Shown here piece after piece: positions 50,712 to 61,652 of a DNA stretch of 64,000 nucleotides. The notes below the pieces were generated by a model. It made no database searches. It was given only the letters and a program-made list of their open reading frames with translations, and was not told the origin of the DNA. A program made the position numbers and the translations under genes. Each line of letters begins with the position of its first letter. The first letter of the stretch is position 1. The DNA is from Choristoneura fumiferana (taxonomy: Eukaryota; Arthropoda; Insecta; Lepidoptera; Tortricidae): contig NC_133495.1 in assembly GCF_025370935.1 (NCBI RefSeq), forward strand, positions 4,270,646 to 4,334,645, given 5' to 3'.

Positions 50712-51207
50712 TCACATCAAAAATACTGACTGCACAGCAAAAATACTAACTTCATAGCAAATTAACTAGAGCGTGCGTAGATGATACTCATTCTCATAGC
50801 AAAATAACTTTTACTGTCAATTTGGCACTGGAAAATTAGGTACGACGACGAGCGGAGCGAGAAGAAGCGTTAGGTACAATTGCGACCCCAACGCGCGGGC
50901 CGAGCGAGCAAAGCGAAGCGAAAAAACCTTATTTATTTAGGAAATAATTTGGCCCCTACTAGTGCTGGTTATGTAAAAAGTATATACATGCTGAAAATAA
51001 ATTGATAGGTAATTACATATATATTTGATGTGCAAAAATAGAAGCTTTAATTAAAAAAAAGAGTTACAAGGTATGATGTGCGTTAGTCATTATTAGCTTT
51101 GCAATAAAAAAAATGCTTTACTTTAAGATAAATAATGTATAGTTGCAGTTTATTACGTAATATATTGAGTGGAGTATTTTGCTGTGCAATCAGTAATTTT
51201 GATGTGA
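50712..51207. mobile_element. Large foldback unit with repeated TTTGATGTGC words
   Basis: TCACATCAAAAATACTGACT GCACAGCAAAAATACT (50712-50747) is inverted at 51173-51207 with three differences. The word TTTGATGTGC or its complement appears again at about 50612, 51026, 51067 and 51243, so the unit may extend from about 50605 to 51256. The interior has GAGCGGAGCGAGAAGAAGCG and GAGCGAGCAAAGCGAAGCGA, a purine-rich patterned stretch. Confidence 0.6.
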
Positions 51208-51415
51208 ATTCGGATTTTATTAGGATAAAAAAGGTCTTTTTTTTGATGTGCGTTTAAATACTACCCGATGAATAATATAAAAATGTATTAAATGTATTAA
51301 ATCAGAAATATGTCATACATATTCATGTTCGTCCAGAGGGTAGATACTCGTTTGTTGTATGACTTACCATGTACTTAGGTAATATTTAATTGGAGTTATT
51401 AAAAATGATTACTTA

Positions 51416-51564
51416 ACTAGCTTTTGCCCGCGACTTCGCCCGGTGAAATTCAGTTATCGCGCGCTGTTCTATACCAAAAATTACGTCGATCCGACACTCC
51501 CTTTCGACGTGAAAGACGGACAAACATACAAACACACACTTTCGCATTTGTAATATTAGTATGG
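51416..51564 (+). mobile_element. Lep1-like repeat, internally deleted
   Basis: ACTAGCTTTTGCCCGCGACT start, ATCGCGCGCTGTTCTATACC (deletion junction), then AATTACGTCGATCCGACACT and TTCGCATTTGTAATATTAGT ATGGAT. About 65 bp shorter than 48838-49050. Confidence 0.75.
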
Positions 51565-51863
51565 ATGTATATATTCCGGAGTATTAAATCAGAAATCTGT
51601 CCTACCTATTCATGTTTGTCCAGAGGGTAGAGACTCATATGACTTGCCATGTATTTTGGCAATTAATATTTAATTTGAATGATTAAAAAATTATTACTTA
51701 ATTATCCTATAGTACAGTGAGTAGTAACTCAACACATTAATCAATAGATGCTGTGTTCCTATTTAAGAAGGTGTGAGTGAGCTAGCGCTACTTTAGTAAA
51801 AGTACTTACTTCAAGAAACATCTCTGCTGCTATACTACACGTAACTATCTCCATCATCTAACA

Positions 51864-51995
51864 ATGGCCAATAAAATACAGAGGCGCCAGTACAGGCGCG
51901 TGCGCAGGATCACGGCGGTGCATCACGACGCATCACGACACGGTGTCGTGACGCCCGTGTGTGACGAGAATAACGCAGCGTTGACGACAAATTAG
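51864..51995 (+). CDS. Small Arg-rich open frame in a GC-rich patch
   Basis: ATG at 51864 in good context (ACAATGG) opens 43 residues: MANKIQRRQYRRVRRITAVH HDASRHGVVTPVCDENNAAL TTN, stop. The stretch 51875-51980 is much more GC-rich than its surroundings and includes the palindrome-like CACGACACGGTGTCGTG. I recognise no family. It could be a coding micro-gene, a first exon, or a piece of a GC-rich repeat. Confidence 0.18.
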   Translation: MANKIQRRQYRRVRRITAVHHDASRHGVVTPVCDENNAALTTN

Positions 51996-52129
51996 CATAA
52001 ATATTATGACGATCAAAATAGGTTATATCGCTGTCTACTCGGAAATTCGGGACTTTTCTTCCAAATTTTACTGCGGATATGCACGATTACAAATGTATTA
52101 CTACACTGGTTGTGCTCTCAGTGGAACGC

Positions 52130-52178
52130 ACATATAAGTATTGGCTGAAAATGATGATGATGATGATTATGATGATCA
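52130..52178 (+). mobile_element. SINE/LINE tail tip with GATGATGATGAT
   Basis: ACATATAAGTATTGGCTGAA AATGATGATGATGATG is the tip of a tail like those at 6800-6850. Confidence 0.45.
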
Positions 52179-52284
52179 GAGCTTCAATGCTTCTTAAGCA
52201 ACATTGATACTTTGGTATTTTAAAACGTATATAGTCAATCAGTGTGACTCCTTGCCCACCATAAAACCTTAACTTATTAAATAA

Positions 52285-52415
52285 CTAGCGTTTACCCGCG
52301 GCTTCGCACGCGTAAATCATTAGATCTGATACAGCAGTTGAATTGAAATTCCGGGATTTTATTAAATTCTCCTGGGAATTCCCTAAAATTATCTCGTGGC
52401 TTTCATTGACGTTAA
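52285..52415 (+). mobile_element. Lep1-like 5' part (ACGCGTAAATCATTAG variant)
   Basis: ACTAGCGTTTACCCGCGGCT, TCGCACGCGTAAATCATTAG, GAATTGAAATTCCGGGATTT and TCTCCTGGGAATTCCC. Shares this order with 42247 and 17246. The 3' end is absent. Confidence 0.6.
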
Positions 52416-53197
52416 ATTAAAACAATCATGGCAAATAAATAATAATAATATAATAATATAACAAAATCGTGTATCGTTTTCTTTTATTTTGGTTGTTTAT
52501 TCTTATTTTTAAATTTTGTTGCATGTGTGTCTTCGTGAATGTTAATAAATGTCTTCTTTCTTTCTTTCTTTAAAACCAAATAAGGCGTGTCCTTAAGCGA
52601 TAAATATTTGCTATATCTAAAAAAAAATAACTTACATTCTATGCTATCCTAATTTGTAATGTACGCTGAATTTTTAATAAGCTCCTTAGCTCCAACATGC
52701 CGTAAAACACCCTGTGACAAGGTTCTATAGTGGCATAGGAATCAAATTGGTTAACCCTGTACCAACCAAAAATCATCCCTTCGTCATCTCGTGTCAAATC
52801 AACCCTCTTTTAATCCAGATGATTGCCTTTTATAATTATAACATTTCCGATGTTTTAACAGACATCATCCACCCCTGACTCGCTAACAAGCGAGACAATG
52901 GGGCATTACACCCATACATCATCGATGGAGCGATCTGACGCCTGCGCATGGTAGTCATCTGATCTATGCGTTTCAAATAACATTTGGATTGAATTTGAAA
53001 GAAAGAAAGAAAGAAAGAATACATTATTATTCACATTCACAAAGACACACAAATACAACAAAATCAAAACAAATAAAAAAAAACAATAAACAGCAAACAA
53101 ATAGAACAAAAATAGATACAAAATGAAAATACCTACACGATTTTGTGCCCCCGCAAAAGTGAAACGGCCGCATTTGCTGAGAAATTCAAAATTAATC

Positions 53198-53408
53198 CTT
53201 ACTTTAATAAATGCGAAAAAGTGCGTGTTTCTGTGTTTGTTCGTCTTTCTCGTCGAAACGGAGCGATGGATCGACGTGATTTTTGGCATATAGATAGGTT
53301 ATGGGCTAAAGAGTAACATATGCTACTTTTTATCCCGGATGCAGTTCCCGAGGGCACAGCGCACGATAACTGTATTCCACTCGGGCGAAGGCGCGGGGAA
53401 AAGCTAGC
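53198..53408 (-). mobile_element. Lep1-like repeat, complete-looking minus-strand copy
   Basis: TTACTTTAATAAATGCGAAA, TCGTCGAAACGGAGCGATGG, ATCGACGTGATTTTTGGCAT, GCTACTTTTTATCCCGG, CAGTTCCCGAGGGCACAGCG and GGGGAAAAGCTAGCAAT: complement of 48838-49050. Confidence 0.7.
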
Positions 53409-53427
53409 AATAAATAAACTTAACGTT

Positions 53428-53535
53428 ATTTTTTTGTAAATATCCCTTCAGGGTCCGCCTTTGTACTCATAGGTACTTAGCACTTTTTTTGGTAATCTTT
53501 TTTTATTTCCTTTTTGTACAATAAAAAGTGTTAAC
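53428..53535 (+). mobile_element. LINE 3' tail, diverged ATCCCTTCAGGG type
   Basis: GTAAATATCCCTTCAGGGTC, CGCCTTTGTACTCATAGG, and TTTTTGTACAATAAAAAGTG then TTAACAAAC. Same order as 11450-11577. Confidence 0.6.
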
Positions 53536-53574
53536 AAACAATTAACCAAATTCACTAGCTAATTGGCCTCAGGT

Positions 53575-53815
53575 GACCCCAGGGCTGGCACTTACCTCTC
53601 GCAAAGATTAGGAATAACAGTTCAGAGAGGTAATGCTGCCAGTGTCTTGGGGTCAATGCCTGGGGCAGAAAATTTGGATGACGTTTTTATTTTGTAACAT
53701 AGTTTAGTTCATAAATAGTTTTAGTCTTGGATGTTAGATAGTATTTATTATACACAATATTGTAGGATAGGAATTCATGAATTTGTTATATTGAATAAAT
53801 ATACACAGCTAATTG
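53575..53815 (+). mobile_element. LINE ORF2 C-terminus and tail (QRGN family), copy 2
   Basis: ASGDPRAGTYLSQRLGITVQ RGNAASVLGSMPGAENLDDV FIL, then TAA. Followed by about 115 bp of A/T-rich tail ending ATTGAATAAATATACAC. The coding part starts about 43 codons before the stop. Same family as 25327-25527. Confidence 0.75.
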
Positions 53816-53924
53816 TTAAGTATAAAGTTGCCAACTGTATAAATGTCTAATTTTCTGAAAATGCGGTAGTTTTTTTTAACGAATTTAGAATTGTTAATCT
53901 ATTTAAAAAGGAAGTTTTTAATTA

Positions 53925-54035
53925 AGTCTCTTCATATACCTACCAAATTTCATTTAAATCGTTGTAGCGGTTTACACGCGATAAGGTAATGAACAAACAA
54001 ACAGACTTACAAACTTTCGCATTTATAATATTAAG
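53925..54035 (+). mobile_element. Lep1-like 3' end
   Basis: CATATACCTACCAAATTTCA, CGTTGTAGCGGTTTACACGC, and ACTTTCGCATTTATAATATT AAGTGGGAC. Confidence 0.55.
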
Positions 54036-54249
54036 TGGGACTATTGGGATTTAAAAATAAAAGGTTAGGGTACACAATCTGCTCGGACCCCTCTGATCTG
54101 CCGTCATCTCGTTAATGAAACTGCTTATTGTATCACCACACCTTTATTTGTGGGGTGGGTGGGTAATAATAGTTGTTAATGAGATTGCTTTTTGGGGGTG
54201 TCTTTTTTATTTTTTTTGCTCTCGTTACGAGTAAGATTCAGAGGTAGCT

Positions 54250-54375
54250 AGTAGTAAAATCAAAATGTTTATTCTGCAAGTATACCGCAAAGTGCTCTTT
54301 TAAATGTCACTTATTATACAAGGTACTAGCGCTTTCGGAAAGACCGTCATTGCCAAGAAGAATGCGCCGCGATCA
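54250..54375 (-). mobile_element. LINE 3' tail (AAAATCAAAATGTTTATTC type)
   Basis: AAATCAAAATGTTTATTCTG, AAGTGCTCTTTTAAATGTCA and GACCGTCATTGCCAAGAAGA ATGCGCCGCG, the layout of 26249-26372. Confidence 0.55.
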
Positions 54376-54819
54376 TTTTAACGTAACGTTAACGCTAGCG
54401 TTAGATAAGTGACACCAAACTGCAGGACCAGTCTGTACGGATTCTATACTTACATAATTATATTATATTGGTAATTCTGGGCCAAATTCCACCCCAGATA
54501 TAACTGGGATTAAGAAAAATAAGAAGCGCACACACAGGTTTTTCAATTTGATCAAAAATTTACATAGGCATAGGCGCATTACAACATGCAACTGATTAAC
54601 AAATCAACACATGTACATTATTTTTAAACACTCTAACCTCAAAACATGAATCACCGAGAATACCGAATGAAAAGCTCCGGCGTTGAGTCACAGCTCGAGG
54701 TGACATTTTAATACTAACTACCGCACGCAGAGACGTCAATTAACGGGAGTAAACTGATAAAAAAAACCAGCAAAAATTACGGTCAGTCATACTTAGTTAA
54801 ATTTATTTTTATAATTATA

Positions 54820-55125
54820 ATAAGTCACTAAATGCGAAGGTTTGTGACTGTACGTTCGTGTTTCGATATTTTTTACTCTTTCACACATAAATGACTCGAC
54901 CTCTGGAACTGTTATGCCGATTTTGCCGATCTATGTAAAATCCGAATATCTTTACCGCTAAGTCCATATGCCCCTAATTTTTTGTTTACTAAATTAATAA
55001 AAGAAAAAAAAATGCCCATTATTTTTTTATATAACTGACGGGTTATTTATATATTTAAATAAATCTAGCTTTTTTAATTCGAGTACCTGAACTATACGAG
55101 TGAAGACGCGGGTAAAAGCCATTCC
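54820..55125 (-). mobile_element. Decayed Lep1-like unit
   Basis: AAATGCGAAGGTTTGTGACT at one end and GAGTGAAGACGCGGGTAAAA GCC at the other match the two ends of a minus-strand Lep1-like unit; the middle is AT-rich and diverged. Confidence 0.4.
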
Positions 55126-55412
55126 TATAATGTAAAATTCATCCCTAAGCTGCATGCCCTTGGCTGTGTCCTTCAGCGGTAAATAATGAGATAACTAATT
55201 TATTGGTACTAAATAATTTGGGACAACCGTTTCCCTTAAACGCTCCCAAAGTAATATAATAATGTATTTACATAATATTCGTTACGATCGCGGTCTCTCC
55301 AGTTCCCATCAATTTGCTCCAATCAGTAGATTGGTCTGGGCAAACAGACACGCGGGGGTGGGTTGCTACTGGTGGTTTGGGAACGGGGAGTGAGGTGAGT
55401 TCGGATCGAGTA

Positions 55413-55538
55413 GGAGCTACCACGAAATTCGAAAATCGAAGTTGGTATCGTACCGTCCCATTCACTCTCGTATTAAATAATATTAGCGTCAGCGGGACGG
55501 CAAGACACGAAATTGGAATTTTGCACTTCGTAGTGGCC
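55413..55538. mobile_element. MITE, family C, copy 3
   Basis: GGAGCTACCACGAAATTCGA start, CTCGTATTAAATAATATTAG CGTC centre, ACTTCGTAGTGGCC end. Homologous to 38257-38374. Confidence 0.75.
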
Positions 55539-55972
55539 AGAACCCTGATAAATTTTTCGTTTCGTTCGACAAACGCTATAATTTTATTTGTATAAACACT
55601 TTTCTCTATACTTTCTTTCTATAATGTTCATAACCTCTAATATCTTATGCCATAACGATAATTTGCCATACTTAACAGAATGAACGGTACGGTTAGCTAC
55701 GAAGTGACACGCAAGCGAGCAAAGTGAAAGAGCAAGACCATTCTGAGCAAAAACAACTCGGATAGTAAACTTAGGTTAGGTATTTTTTATGTTTCGGTCA
55801 GAAATTTTTTATGATTAATAATTATTATATTATATATAACGTTTGAATTTTCGGGCATATGATTTTAGAACATTTGATAATAGGGAAACTGAAATGTATG
55901 GCAAACGTATCGTTGTGACAGCTAAAATTACGTAATTATGTAATGTGATCCGGTGAAAAATATAAAATTATC

Positions 55973-56036
55973 ATCATCAGTATCATTCCAGCCTATATAC
56001 GTCCCACTGCTGGGCACAGATCTCCTCTCAGAATGA
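55973..56036 (-). mobile_element. SINE family beta, 3' tip
   Basis: CATCATCAGTATCATTCCAG, CCTATATACGTCCCACTGCT GGGCACAGATCTCCTCTCAG AATGAAA. Complement of the beta tail. Confidence 0.65.
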
Positions 56037-56069
56037 AATATAAAATAATTGATAAAAGAAATAAAATAA

Positions 56070-56250
56070 TCTCGCAAAGAATCTCAATCGCAGTTCAACG
56101 CGGGAATGCTGCCTGCGTGATGGGCACCATGCCAAGAGGCCACCTCTCTTTTTTAATTAAAGTTTTAGTTTTAGTTATTTTAATTTAATAGTAGTTTTAG
56201 TCCTATGGATATTTTGTATTTTCTTAATATTTTCTTAATAAAGTTATTCT
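56070..56250 (+). mobile_element. LINE ORF2 C-terminus and tail (QRGN family), copy 3
   Basis: SQRISIAVQRGNAACVMGTM PRG followed by a diverged end, and a tail finishing TTCTTAATAAAGTTATTCTA. Shorter than copies at 25327 and 53575. Confidence 0.65.
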
Positions 56251-57903
56251 ATTGATAAAATAGAAATATATATTTTTTAATTATCACATAAAATTAGCAA
56301 ATGAAATTCGGGCATTGACATTAGTGTATATAAAATTTGGGAAAACAATAGGCAATCGACAAAAAGACAATGTTGGGTCTTGGTGGAGTGCTGGAGTGCA
56401 ATTGAAGAGTGAAGTGACTTCATATCGAGTACCTAGAGTTGCAGAAATCAAAGTTTTTTTTGTCGTAAAAGCGTTTCGAACGCGTTTAAATACTACCTAT
56501 AGAAGCAGCTTTTATTTATTTACTAGCTGTTGTCCGCAACCCCGTCTGCGCAACTTCATTTATCAGTAGGTATTCTGCAGGAATTACGAAAAACTTCCAC
56601 ACTTAATTGCAAAGAACTTATAATTGCACTTGGTAAATAATTTAATACTTTTTGTATGCAACATAAAAAAAATAACGTTAATCTCACTAAAGTTAACTCG
56701 CTAGTACGATACGTTAGCGTTAACCAACTACAAATCCAATAGGATAAGTCCTGCTTCCGTCTTCCGAATCTCCTGTATAAGTGAGAAAATACTGAAAACT
56801 CCCTGATTTTCTGAATTAAAAACCAGTCTGATGCTGCATCGAATTACAGTAGTAACGCATTGCGCAAACTGCAGCGCGGCACGCAATGCGATCCCAATCA
56901 GAGCGCCGCAGGAAATTGAGAAAAAACCAGATGACGTCACTGCCCACTGCCCACTGCTTAGTGGGGGAGGGTTGGGAACGAAACGAGTAAAAAGAACGCG
57001 TGAGTAGCACGGGAGACCGCTTTGTCACATTGGCTTGTTTGACTGAAAAGAAACAACCGCAGAAGAGAGGTGGTGCTGCAGATTTTTTGCGAGAAAGTGG
57101 CAACCTTGAAAATTTAGTTATTAATATGAACTTACATATAATATAAATCATTTGACTCCGGGACCGAATGAGCGCTGTGACGTGTTTTCAAGGTTGCAAT
57201 TTTTTTAACTAAACAAATAATTTCAGAACAATTCACAAAAAATACAAAATCTTTGTGGCAGTCTCATCTGCGTGAGTCTCTTACACTTACACGAGGTTCG
57301 AACGACTTCTTTATTTAAAATCGGTGTAAAAATATATAACTATGTGAAGTTTCACTAAAGGTAAACAAGTTCTTTCACTTCAAATCCATTACATAGAAAT
57401 TCTCATTTCAATCCTAAATAAACATTCTGTATTTTTTTTATCATACATAAACGCGTTGTAACGCTTTCGTGAATGAAATTACATGACTCTAACATGAAAG
57501 GCGGTTTCACCTGAAAAATTATACTTGTAAGATCAAAACCCTATGACTGTTGGAAAACCTTCAGCTATTACGGTTACCAAGAAATTTCTGTTTTATTAAA
57601 CATGTGTTTCTCGGAAAATGGAAAACTAACAATGTGGCGACGGAAAATGCTTCACGAAATAAAATTGCGATGAGTTTTTCAGATTATTTTCAGTTATAAC
57701 TTTAATGGGCCGTATCTAGAGTTAATTAGCGAGAAGATAGTTTTTTTTTACTAAATCTTACGTAATGTAGAGTTAGCCAATTTGATACTTGAATATATTT
57801 TGTGCCTTAAGTGGTTGTGTTGTGACAAACAAAACTATAAGACCCCCAAAAAAAATCCCCATGCCCGTACTAATTTTGCTGTCATGAAGCCCAAGGTCGG
57901 TAA
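56251..57903. other. Intergenic with GC-rich patch at 56855-57000
   Basis: 56855-56895 has an inverted CGCATTGCGCAAAC / GCACGCAATGCG pair. 56940-56960 repeats CTGCCCACTGCCCACTGC. A Lep1-like start (ACTAGCTGTTGTCCGCAACC) is at 56522. Overlapping minus-strand frames at 56728-57151 mark the GC-rich patch and have no domain support. Confidence 0.35.
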
Positions 57904-58074
57904 ATGAGTTTGATACTGCTGCGCGTGCTGCTCGTGCTGGCGTGCAGGAGGGCGGTGCGGAGCTGGCGCTGCCAAGAGCGTAGTCAGCGATATCGGCAAT
58001 TTTTGAAAAAAATATTAGTTTTTATTTTACAAATATACAATTTTACTCGAAAATGTGATGAAAAACGGTACTAG
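57904..58074 (+). CDS. Small open frame with signal-peptide-like start
   Basis: 56 residues: MSLILLRVLLVLACRRAVRS WRCQERSQRYRQFLKKILVF and a low-complexity end. The first 14 residues form a hydrophobic core after MSL, and the GC-rich stretch 57920-57990 stands out. The second half is AT-rich and looks non-coding, so if real this would be a first exon. No clear donor is seen. I do not recognise it. Confidence 0.18.
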   Translation: MSLILLRVLLVLACRRAVRSWRCQERSQRYRQFLKKILVFILQIYNFTRKCDEKRY

Positions 58075-58524
58075 AATTACGAACATCGACTCATTAAAAT
58101 CAAATAAAGCCTGCTTATTAAAATCATAAATCATTTATTTGTTTACCAGAATGTAGTCTTTTACAATTAAAGGTGGTAAATTAAATATTTTATGTCCAAT
58201 ACATTCTGAGCATTAAAGCTGAGTCTTCGACTTCGGGCTTCTAATAGACTCTCGTTCGTAATTCCTTATTTACCGCCGTAAAGACACAATGTATATTAGG
58301 TAATGTCAGCGATGTGATGACGAATATGGCAAAGCTTGTGTACTTTAACTGTAAGGTGGTGCATCTGACTATATGCTAGCCCACGTTTCCCTATATCTCC
58401 GGGTTCTCTAACAAAAATGTTGTTACACTCATGGTTACTGAATGGTTTCAAGTGGTATCATGATTTGTAACGTGTTTGTGATAATTTTTTGTGTAATAAT
58501 TAGATTGTATAAAATATACGGAGT

Positions 58525-58713
58525 GGGGCCTCTAACAGGAGCAAATAATTAAAACGTAGATCGTACTCGTCAAACTGAACGACATTATTTCATTTATTGT
58601 ATTCATGTCTGTATCAATGTCTGTTAATTTAGTAGTCTCATTTAAGGAAATATGTAGGGTATGTACCAAAATCAGCGTTCATGTTTTAGTTATTTGCTCC
58701 TGTTAAAGGGCCC
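58525..58713. mobile_element. MITE with GGGGCCTCTAACAGGAGC ends
   Basis: Left GGGGCCTCTAACAGGAGCAA ATAATTAAAAC; right GTTTTAGTTATTTGCTCCTG TTAAAGGGCCC. 31 bp, three differences. About 189 bp. The DNA just right of it (58714-58900) is open in two minus-strand frames that run into the right end, without domain support. Confidence 0.75.
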
Positions 58714-59854
58714 ACCCGGTATATGTTGACATCATGGATCCGAAAGGCAACACCACCACTGATTTCACGATATCTGAAAAACCGTTTAGGTGTACAGGGC
58801 GTAAGTAAATCAATAAGAAAAATACGTTCCCACGAAGCAAACAGAATAAGAGTGGCGATCCTATCAAGACCATAACAAGTGAAAAACAATACACTTACTT
58901 CTTATTGACACGACAAATATCAACATTGGTCCGCCACACTATGGGTACCTAACGATGTTTACCAGCTCTCCCCTGAGATACGGTGCGTTTTACGGGAATT
59001 AAAGCCACGAATATATGAAAAAAGGATATTATAGAAGCGAAACTCCTATGTACAATACAGATGACTATAAAATATGTATCAATTTTTTCACCTTATTGCG
59101 TTGGGATGACGTGAAAAATGGATATTTTTTTTGTACTTTAGGGTTAAAACTACCATTAAAAAAGAACGTTTAGGAACTGGGTTCTTAAAGTACGTAATAG
59201 ACATAGAAGTGTCGCTTCTAACAATCTTTAATCTTACGCCACAATCTCCCCTTATAACTAAAATATGAATAAATTAAACTCATTTTTAACCTTATCTTCT
59301 TAGGTTACTGTCGCAATTTGAATGGTCCTGCTGTTATTATATCTCGACTTATTTTTAATAGGTACAATCAGAGTATTGGGAATATTTTCGACATTATTTG
59401 GTGGGAACAGTGGTGTTTTTTGTTTGAGTGGTATTTAGCAAATGCACTTTTTGGCTGATTGCGATGGGGTGCCATATCGGGAGATTATTAAGATAAGTGG
59501 TTAATTAATTGTGGATCTGTTATAAGCGAATTTATTACAGTTTAATAGTCATGGCATGCATATGTTATTTTTATATTTGTACTTGAAGGTTTGTGGATGA
59601 ATTATTATGACGATAATTTCTTGTCGTTTAAGGATAAATGAAGTAATTATCCCACAGTATTTTATATCTACCAATCAGCATCAACGATTCACGTGTTTTG
59701 GGATGTAGTTTGTTTTATTTATTTCATTGCATTTTCACAATATTTTGTTTCTTTACCCTATTTTCTTTTAAAAAAATAGGTAAGTACCTATTAGGAAATT
59801 TATGACAAATAATTGTAAATTTTTTACTGATAAATAAAACGCTGATGATGAAGA
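58714..59854. other. Intergenic, nothing assignable
   Basis: AT-rich. No repeat or gene recognised apart from the two overlapping minus-strand frames at 58686-58894 (end CTPKRFFRYREISGGVAFRI), which could belong to an unrecognised element adjoining the MITE. Confidence 0.35.
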
Positions 59855-60090
59855 TTTTTTACTGATGTTCACGAAGAGAAGAGAACATTAATGGAAACAA
59901 TAGAGAATCGGAGAGGAAAACTGATTTGTCATCTTAGAAGGAAAAGTGAAAGGAAAGCGAAAAAGAGGAAGACCGAAAGCAAATAAAAGAGAAGATAGCC
60001 GTCATGTTGTCGAAGGTAGCTGAGTAGAGAGAACTGGAAAACCATTCATCGGCTACACCGACAAGAGTGTAACTCTTAAATAGGAAGAAA
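59855..60090 (+). mobile_element. LINE ORF2 C-terminal remnant
   Basis: Reads TIENRRGKLICHL, then after a shift KVKGKRKRGRPKANKRE and a broken end near SVTLK. This follows the order of RTE/BovB-like ORF ends (L..I..RR.KLIGHLLR, G.VEGKRGRGRP). Short and degenerate. Confidence 0.55.
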
Positions 60091-60542
60091 AGAAGAAATG
60101 AAACGCAGTATCATCAAATTGTTATGAAAAATTATAATAAATAGCCGTTTCCAGTTGAAATACAAACATACCTACAGTATGTAAATATGATAGGTATAGG
60201 TAGGTATAAGACGTTTTTGTTTTCGATGCAAATGGAAACTGTATGCTTTATCCCGTATTTACACACAACAGTATAAAAACAATTAACCTTTTGACATCTC
60301 GCCAGTGTTGCTATAATCCAATTCCCTGCTGACCTTTCATCTGGTGTTGCCAGCTAATGTCCCCCCCGAGATGTGGTATTTACGCGGTACCATGGCGACA
60401 GGGGTATCAACAAGCTATCAATCTGTTGGGGTGTGGGGTTGTTGTCTGCGATGATGGGATTTTTAGGGATATGTAAAAATAATATTTTTATTATGATTGT
60501 TTTTAGTAGGTAGGAATAGTAGGTTTTTTAATCTGAAGGATG

Positions 60543-60543
60543 T

Positions 60544-60574
<31 letters not shown>

Positions 60575-60576
60575 TT
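60543..60576. repeat. (TTTA)n microsatellite
   Basis: About eight TTTA repeats. Confidence 0.9.
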
Positions 60577-60999
60577 CATAAAATTACAATATCTATTTAT
60601 TTATCAATAACTATTAAACTGAATAGGTACTTGTGAAGGTAGAATATGTAATAAAGAAACTAAAATTATGAGATTCATGAAATCATTCAAACATTTCATG
60701 AAAAGTCGTATTTTTCTTTAAAATTCCTTGAACATCCTTAAACTTTTGTTCGTGATATTTTGGTTTCTCTTGTATCAAGTGTTAATTGTTTTATCTCATT
60801 GTTACTCTATGTTTCAAAGCAAACAGTATTCCTATGACATGTTTTTTATGTTCATGTATTTTAATAAAATATGTGATTCCTAACTTACTTATTTTTTTAA
60901 ACTAAAATAATATAATTATTTATCTCTCAAATCAAAACAAGGCCCACCCTATTTTTTAATTGAACATGGTAACCCTACGCGAGGGCGCGCGCCACAAAA

Positions 61000-61010
61000 T
61001 TGGCGGGAAA
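61000..61010 (-). promoter_or_regulatory. E2F-like site
   Basis: TTGGCGGGAAA, whose complement TTTCCCGCC is a good E2F/DP match, lies about 500 bp upstream of the first supported exon of the small heat-shock gene, in a locally GC-rich stretch (60975-61270). No TATA or heat-shock element could be fixed nearby. Confidence 0.25.
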
Positions 61011-61510
61011 GCAGTTTGACAGATCATTTTTTATTCCGTTCGGAAATTCGGGCATCGGCCATTGTTCGACAGTGATTGCCAGGTGGCCAGGAAGTAACGG
61101 TAAAGCATGACAAATAATTAATGTCAGAGTAAATGCTATGCGAGGGCGATTCGTATTGATCTCTGGCGCTAAGCGCAATTTAGACCTGTGAGAAAAATCA
61201 CGCAAGTTGCATTACATACATTACGAGTTTGAGTGATTGATCAATCGAGCGCCGCAATGCACTTACAACTTGAACGTTATTTTACAGATCTAAAATGGCT
61301 AGCTGCGTGCTATTAATAGGTATCAGGAAAGCAGTTTCGCTCATTCTTTAATTTTCCAAATGCGGTAGTGTCGGTTTAGTACATTTTCATGCTAGAGCAT
61401 GTAGAAATTATTTCAAACAAAACCTCCATAATCATGTAATGATATAATGTCTATGTTCGTAAAACAATATTTTTTCTGTCAAATAATAATGTCACACTTC
61501 TAAATTTCAG
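61011..61510. other. Upstream region of the small heat-shock gene
   Basis: A moderately GC-rich stretch to about 61270, then AT-rich. An acceptor-like TTATTTTACAG at 61286 followed by ATGGCTAGCTGCGTGCTATT and a possible donor ATAG|GTATCA could be an untranslated or alternative exon; support is weak. The transcription start is not identifiable. Confidence 0.3.
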
Positions 61511-61623
61511 ACCCACCATTTTATCATCCACCTAAACCCATCCAAATCAGACAAAAACAAATAAAATCTACAAAACGTCAAACTATTCATCTAATAGAAT
61601 AATACAGACCAACAGTCACAAAG
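61511..61623 (+). other. Likely 5'UTR exon of the small heat-shock gene
   Basis: Acceptor CACTTCTAAATTTCAG ends at 61510 and donor CACAAAG|GTAAGA starts the next intron at 61624. The 113-bp exon is C/A-rich (ACCCACC, CATCCACCTAAACCC), without ATG, as in many insect leaders. It would splice to the UTR piece at 62102, just upstream of the start codon. Inferred from splice signals only. Confidence 0.5.
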
Positions 61624-61652
61624 GTAAGAAAATGTATACCTCATGTATTATT

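Noticed and set aside
52906..53289. 127-codon minus-strand frame
   Set aside because: Low-complexity Phe/Leu/Tyr run joined to a Lep1-like repeat end and a GAAA repeat.
56728..57151. Overlapping 70- and 111-codon minus-strand frames
   Set aside because: Two frames overlap over a GC-rich patch; no start, splice or domain evidence.
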